From contig JAKFCW010000011.1 of the NCBI GenBank assembly GCA_036676455.1, positions 150,699-214,698 on the forward strand: 64,000 nt of DNA, given 5' to 3'. Below, in pieces: positions 61,183 to 64,000 of this stretch. The translations under genes were made by a program, and so were the position numbers. The DNA comes from UBA4093 sp036676455 (lineage in GTDB: Bacteria; Cyanobacteriota; Sericytochromatia; S15B-MN24; UBA4093). Position 1 is the stretch's first letter. Each line of letters starts with the position of its first letter. The notes beneath the pieces are model-generated. The model saw only the letters and a program-made list of their open reading frames with translations. It had not been told where the DNA came from and made no database searches.

Positions 61183-62280
61183 TTAGCGCGTGGCCGCGGC
61201 CTCCCGCTTGCCCTGGCGTTCGCGCAGGGACTTGATCCAGGACGGCAAGACGTCCTTCAGGTCGCCGACCAGCGCATAGTCGGCGAGGGCCATGAGCGGG
61301 GATTCGCGGTCGGTGTTGACCGCCACGATGGTCCGGGCGCCGGCCATGCCGCCCTGGTGGTCGAGCGAGCCCGACAGGCCCACGCCGACGTAGAGGTCGG
61401 GTTTGACCTTCTTGCCCGCCAGGCCGACCTGACGCGAGGCGTCCACGCAGCCGGCCGCGACGGCGCCCTTGGTGCCTGCGACCTCGCCGCCGAGAGCCTC
61501 GGCGAGTTGCTCGACGAGCGCCCAGTTCTCCTTGCCGACCCCCTTGCCGCCGCAGACGACGATGCGAGCATTCTCCAGATTCACGCCCTCGCTCGGCCGC
61601 GACTCCAGGATGCGGGCCCGCACGTCGGCCTCGCTGAGCGTGACGTCCACCTTGGCGACCTCGCCGGCACGGAAGCGATCGTAATCGGCCTCGCGGAACG
61701 AGCCGCCGCGCACCAGGGCGACCTGGGGCTTGCGCTCGGAGATCACGGCGACGGTCTGGATCTTGCCGCCGAAGGTGGAGCGGGTGACGCGAAGCAGGCG
61801 CTCGGCGTCGTCGAGCTCGAGGTCGATGGCATCGGCGATGTAGCCGGTCCCGAGGCGGGCCGCCACCTGAGGGGCGAGATCCTCGGCCAGCCGCGTCCCA
61901 CCGAAGAGCAGGATCTCGGGTTTGTAGGTCGATACCAGCTCTCCCAGGGCCTTGGTGGCAAGCTCGAGCGGCGCTCCCTCCAGCAGCGGATGCGAGGCCC
62001 AGAGGACGGTGTCGGCCCCGTAAGCGACGAGGTCCTTGGCGAGGGATTCCTCGCCCCCGAAGAGCACGGCCTGCACGCGGGCGCCCAAAAGGTCGCCGAT
62101 CTCACGGGCCTTGTTGAATACCTGACGGGTCTCGGAGGAGACGAAGCCCCCCTGCAATTCGGCGTAGACCCAGATGTTGCGGTACTCGTTGCCCGTGTTG
62201 AGGGTGCCCGAAACCGTCATCTGGGATTCCTGGGTCATGGCCCAGGCGAGCCAGGGATTGTCCATATCAGAATTGCTCAC
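61183..62280 (-). CDS. etfA: Electron transfer flavoprotein alpha subunit
   Basis: This 365-residue FAD-binding subunit takes electrons from acyl-CoA dehydrogenases with EtfB and passes them to ETF:quinone oxidoreductase. The C-terminal FAD domain is clear: VVCGGKGVGKENWAL, ASRQVGLAGKKVKPDLYVGVGLSGSLDHQGGM and VAVNTDRESPLMALADYALVGDL (the last stretch broken here for length). The N-terminus is about 25 residues longer than usual. GTG start with AAGGAGG 5 nt upstream. It follows etfB after 57 bp that contain a dispersed repeat. Confidence 0.95.
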   Translation of the reverse strand: MSNSDMDNPWLAWAMTQESQMTVSGTLNTGNEYRNIWVYAELQGGFVSSETRQVFNKAREIGDLLGARVQAVLFGGEESLAKDLVAYGADTVLWASHPLLEGAPLELATKALGELVSTYKPEILLFGGTRLAEDLAPQVAARLGTGYIADAIDLELDDAERLLRVTRSTFGGKIQTVAVISERKPQVALVRGGSFREADYDRFRAGEVAKVDVTLSEADVRARILESRPSEGVNLENARIVVCGGKGVGKENWALVEQLAEALGGEVAGTKGAVAAGCVDASRQVGLAGKKVKPDLYVGVGLSGSLDHQGGMAGARTIVAVNTDRESPLMALADYALVGDLKDVLPSWIKSLRERQGKREAAATR

Positions 62281-62315
62281 CTTGCCTCCTTAATCACGCG
62301 TTGCTTCAGGCGAGC

Positions 62316-62340
62316 GCCTTGCGCAACAGCCGCGGCGCTA
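62316..62340 (+). repeat. Dispersed 26-nt repeat, copy 3 (variant)
   Basis: This copy differs from copy 1 by one substitution (A to G at position 6) and one missing G. As at 14831, its last three bases form the TAG stop codon of the minus-strand gene, here etfB. Confidence 0.8.
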
Positions 62341-63123
62341 ACTTAACAGGCCCTTGGCCGCGAGCTTCTGGTTGAGCTCGGAGCAGGCCGCGGGGTTGGC
62401 CCCTTCCCATGCCTGGACGCGGCGCTTCCGCTCGGGAGTGGCGACGCGGGTAACCTTGGTGACGGCTCCAGCGAGGCCGACGCCGGAGGGCTGGAGGCCG
62501 AGGTCGGCGAGGGTACGGACGGTCATGGGCTTCTTGGCGGCCTTCATGATGCCCATGGCGTTGGCGAGGCGCGGGGCCTTGGCCTCACGCGAGACGGTGA
62601 CGACCGCGGGAGTCGCGGCCTCGACGACGCGGACCTCCTCGTCCCACACCTGCTCGGCGAGAAGCTGGCCGGCGTTGAGGTCGAGCTTGCGAACCGCCGA
62701 GACCAGCGAGACCTTGAGCAACTCGGCGAGCATCGGTCCCACCGCGCCGCAGGAGCCGTCGACGGAGCGGCGGCCGCAGAGAATGAGGTCAGGCGCCCCG
62801 ATGCTCTCGATGGCGGCTGCCAGGACCTTGGCGGTGGAGGCCACGTCCGAGCCGACGAGCGCCGGATCCGAGATCAGGACGGCCTCGTCGGCGCCCATGG
62901 CGAGGGCCTCCTTGAGGGCGTCCTTGGCCGTCTCGGGGCCCATTGACAGCACGGTGATGGTGCCGCCGCTCTTGTCACGGATGCCGAGGGCCATCTCGAC
63001 GGCGTACTTGTCCTCGGGGTTGGCGATGCCCTTGTTGCGATCGCGCTTCAGGATCCCGGTGACCGGGTCGAGTCGCACATCGGTGGTATCCGGAACCTGT
63101 TTGACCAAGACGATGATCTTCAT
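62338..63123 (-). CDS. etfB: Electron transfer flavoprotein beta subunit
   Basis: This is a 261-residue ETF beta subunit binding AMP (or FAD in bifurcating forms). Motifs: KIIVLVKQVPDTTDVRLDP at the start, NPEDKYAVEMALGIRDK, TVLSMGPETAKDALKEALAMGADEA, and RRSVDGSCGAVGPMLAELL. It is second in the operon after the acyl-CoA dehydrogenase and before etfA. GGAGG lies before the ATG. The bifurcation-specific features cannot be judged here. Confidence 0.95.
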   Translation of the reverse strand: MKIIVLVKQVPDTTDVRLDPVTGILKRDRNKGIANPEDKYAVEMALGIRDKSGGTITVLSMGPETAKDALKEALAMGADEAVLISDPALVGSDVASTAKVLAAAIESIGAPDLILCGRRSVDGSCGAVGPMLAELLKVSLVSAVRKLDLNAGQLLAEQVWDEEVRVVEAATPAVVTVSREAKAPRLANAMGIMKAAKKPMTVRTLADLGLQPSGVGLAGAVTKVTRVATPERKRRVQAWEGANPAACSELNQKLAAKGLLS

Positions 63124-63153
63124 CCGTCCTCCATTGGGAACGCAAAAGGAAAC

Positions 63154-63181
63154 GCCCCGCCGCCTTTTCCGGCGGCGGGGC
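63154..63181 (-). terminator. Hairpin between acyl-CoA dehydrogenase and etfB
   Basis: An 11-bp stem GCCCCGCCGCC / GGCGGCGGGGC is followed on the minus strand by GTTTCCTTTTGC. Because the downstream genes are functionally linked, it may be a partial terminator that sets relative levels. Confidence 0.7.
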
Positions 63182-63189
63182 GGAAGGCC

Positions 63190-64000
63190 TTAGACGCGGG
63201 CGACTTCCTTGGCGAAGTCCTTGAGAACCTCGCGAGCGACGACGAGCTTCTGAATCTCGTTGGTGCCCTCGAAGATCTCGCAGATGCGGGCGTCGCGGAA
63301 CATCCGCTCGATGGGGTACTCGGCCGAGTAGCCCATGCCGCCGTGGATCTGGAGCGCCTTGTCGATGATCCAGGTCGAGTTCTCGGTGCAGAAGAGCTTG
63401 ACCATCGAGCCCTCGAGGGTCACGCGCTTGCCCTGGTCGGCGAGCATGGCGGTGTAGTAGACCATCTGCTCCATCGCGAAGATGCGGGTGGCCATCTCGG
63501 CGATGTAGAACTGGATGGCCTGGTTCTCGGCGATGGGCTTGCCGAACTGGATGCGGGTGGTCGCGTGCTTGACCGCCAGGTCCATGGCTTCCTTGGCCGC
63601 GCCGAGGCAGGAGGCGCCGAGCGAGAGGCGGCCGATGTCGAGGATCTTCATGGCGGTGACGAAGCCGAAGCCGACCTTGCCGAGGACGTTCTCCTTGGGG
63701 ACGCGGACGTTCCGGAAGAAGAGCTCGCGGGTGTCGGAGCCCTTGATGCCCATCTTGGGCAGCTTGGGACCGTGCTCGACGCCGAAGTCGCGCTCGACCA
63801 GGAAGGCCGTCACGCCGCCCTTGGCGCCCAGCGCCGGGTCGGTGACCGCGAATACGGTGAAGAGGTCGGCGATGCCACCGTTGGTGATCCAGATCTTGTT
63901 GCCGTTGAGGATCCAGTCGCCGTTGGCGTCGCGCTCGGCGCGGGTCTTGATGGCGGCGGCGTCGGAGCCGGCGCCGGGCTCGGTGAGGGCGAAGGCGGCG
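63190..64000 (-). CDS. Acyl-CoA dehydrogenase (N-terminus beyond the window)
   Basis: This is the C-terminal 269 residues of an FAD-dependent acyl-CoA dehydrogenase, open to the right edge. It shows the beta-domain motif ALTEPGAGSDAAAIKT, WITNGG, the helical domain RIQFGKPIAENQAIQ, and IHGGMGYSAEYPIERMFRDA. The catalytic Glu is in FEGTNEIQK. It oxidises acyl-CoA (chain length unknown) and gives electrons to the EtfAB pair encoded just downstream. Confidence 0.95.
   Translation of the reverse strand, partial: AAFALTEPGAGSDAAAIKTRAERDANGDWILNGNKIWITNGGIADLFTVFAVTDPALGAKGGVTAFLVERDFGVEHGPKLPKMGIKGSDTRELFFRNVRVPKENVLGKVGFGFVTAMKILDIGRLSLGASCLGAAKEAMDLAVKHATTRIQFGKPIAENQAIQFYIAEMATRIFAMEQMVYYTAMLADQGKRVTLEGSMVKLFCTENSTWIIDKALQIHGGMGYSAEYPIERMFRDARICEIFEGTNEIQKLVVAREVLKDFAKEVARV

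Overview
The window is GC-rich, tightly packed, bacterial DNA from a didermic (Gram-negative-type) organism: it has a TolC-family outer-membrane channel, outer-membrane beta-barrels and many lipoprotein signal peptides ending in A/G-C. The octamer GCGATCGC (HIP1, the highly iterated palindrome of cyanobacteria) occurs at least 38 times by eye, where about 2-3 would be expected from composition. No photosynthesis genes are present, and aerobic catabolic genes are (homogentisate dioxygenase, acyl-CoA dehydrogenase/ETF). I therefore infer a non-photosynthetic, aerobic relative of the Cyanobacteria (Sericytochromatia/Tanganyikabacteria-like). This placement is inference. No rRNA, tRNA, IS element, prophage or CRISPR array was seen.

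Layout. (1) 1-9.87 kb, minus strand: a translationally coupled operon for peptide export. Its order is a small coupled ORF, a tandem-GNAT acyltransferase, a cyclic-nucleotide-fold protein, an HlyD-like adaptor, a C39-peptidase ABC exporter, a second ABC exporter, a lipoprotein, a CarbopepD_reg/beta-barrel protein and a TolC-like channel. This is the NHLM-type exporter set used for NHLP-leader RiPPs. (2) 10-30.7 kb: mostly single genes: EF-hand lipoprotein, Rrf2 regulator plus quinone-reductase-like SDR sharing a new operator, two related histidine kinases, an M20 peptidase, an aldo-keto reductase, OsmC, a heme-globin chemoreceptor, GlgX, HxlR, HrpB, CrcB, PBP4-type carboxypeptidase and a SIR2-fold protein. 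(3) 31-43 kb: signalling and envelope: two GGDEF-EAL proteins, a 7TMR-DISM hybrid kinase ending in a class III cyclase, a subtilase lipoprotein, PanE, HEAT and coiled-coil proteins, and an outer-membrane barrel.

(4) 44-47.3 kb is the most interesting stretch. Two paralogous lipoproteins made of about 16 tandem decapeptides precede an NHLP-leader RiPP precursor. The precursor has a VTGG cleavage site and a 22-residue core ending in six lysines. A perfect TGTGA-N6-TCACA CRP-type operator lies upstream of it, and a second tandem-GNAT gene, paralogous to the one in the exporter operon, lies directly downstream. Together with the exporter this looks like a split RiPP system, possibly lysine-acylated as in selidamides, and possibly cAMP-controlled. 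The decapeptide of the lipoproteins is in the same register as the helix of the RiPP leader.

(5) 47-64 kb: HisC, a coiled-coil protein, a tyrosine/homogentisate catabolic operon, a truncated MscS domain, Lon, a full MscS with cNMP-binding domain, a CPA2-type antiporter, lipoproteins including a Cys-phosphatase, and an acyl-CoA dehydrogenase-EtfB-EtfA operon running in from the right edge. Several dispersed short repeats (26-nt, 27-nt and an ATTCCCGC hairpin) are scattered between genes.
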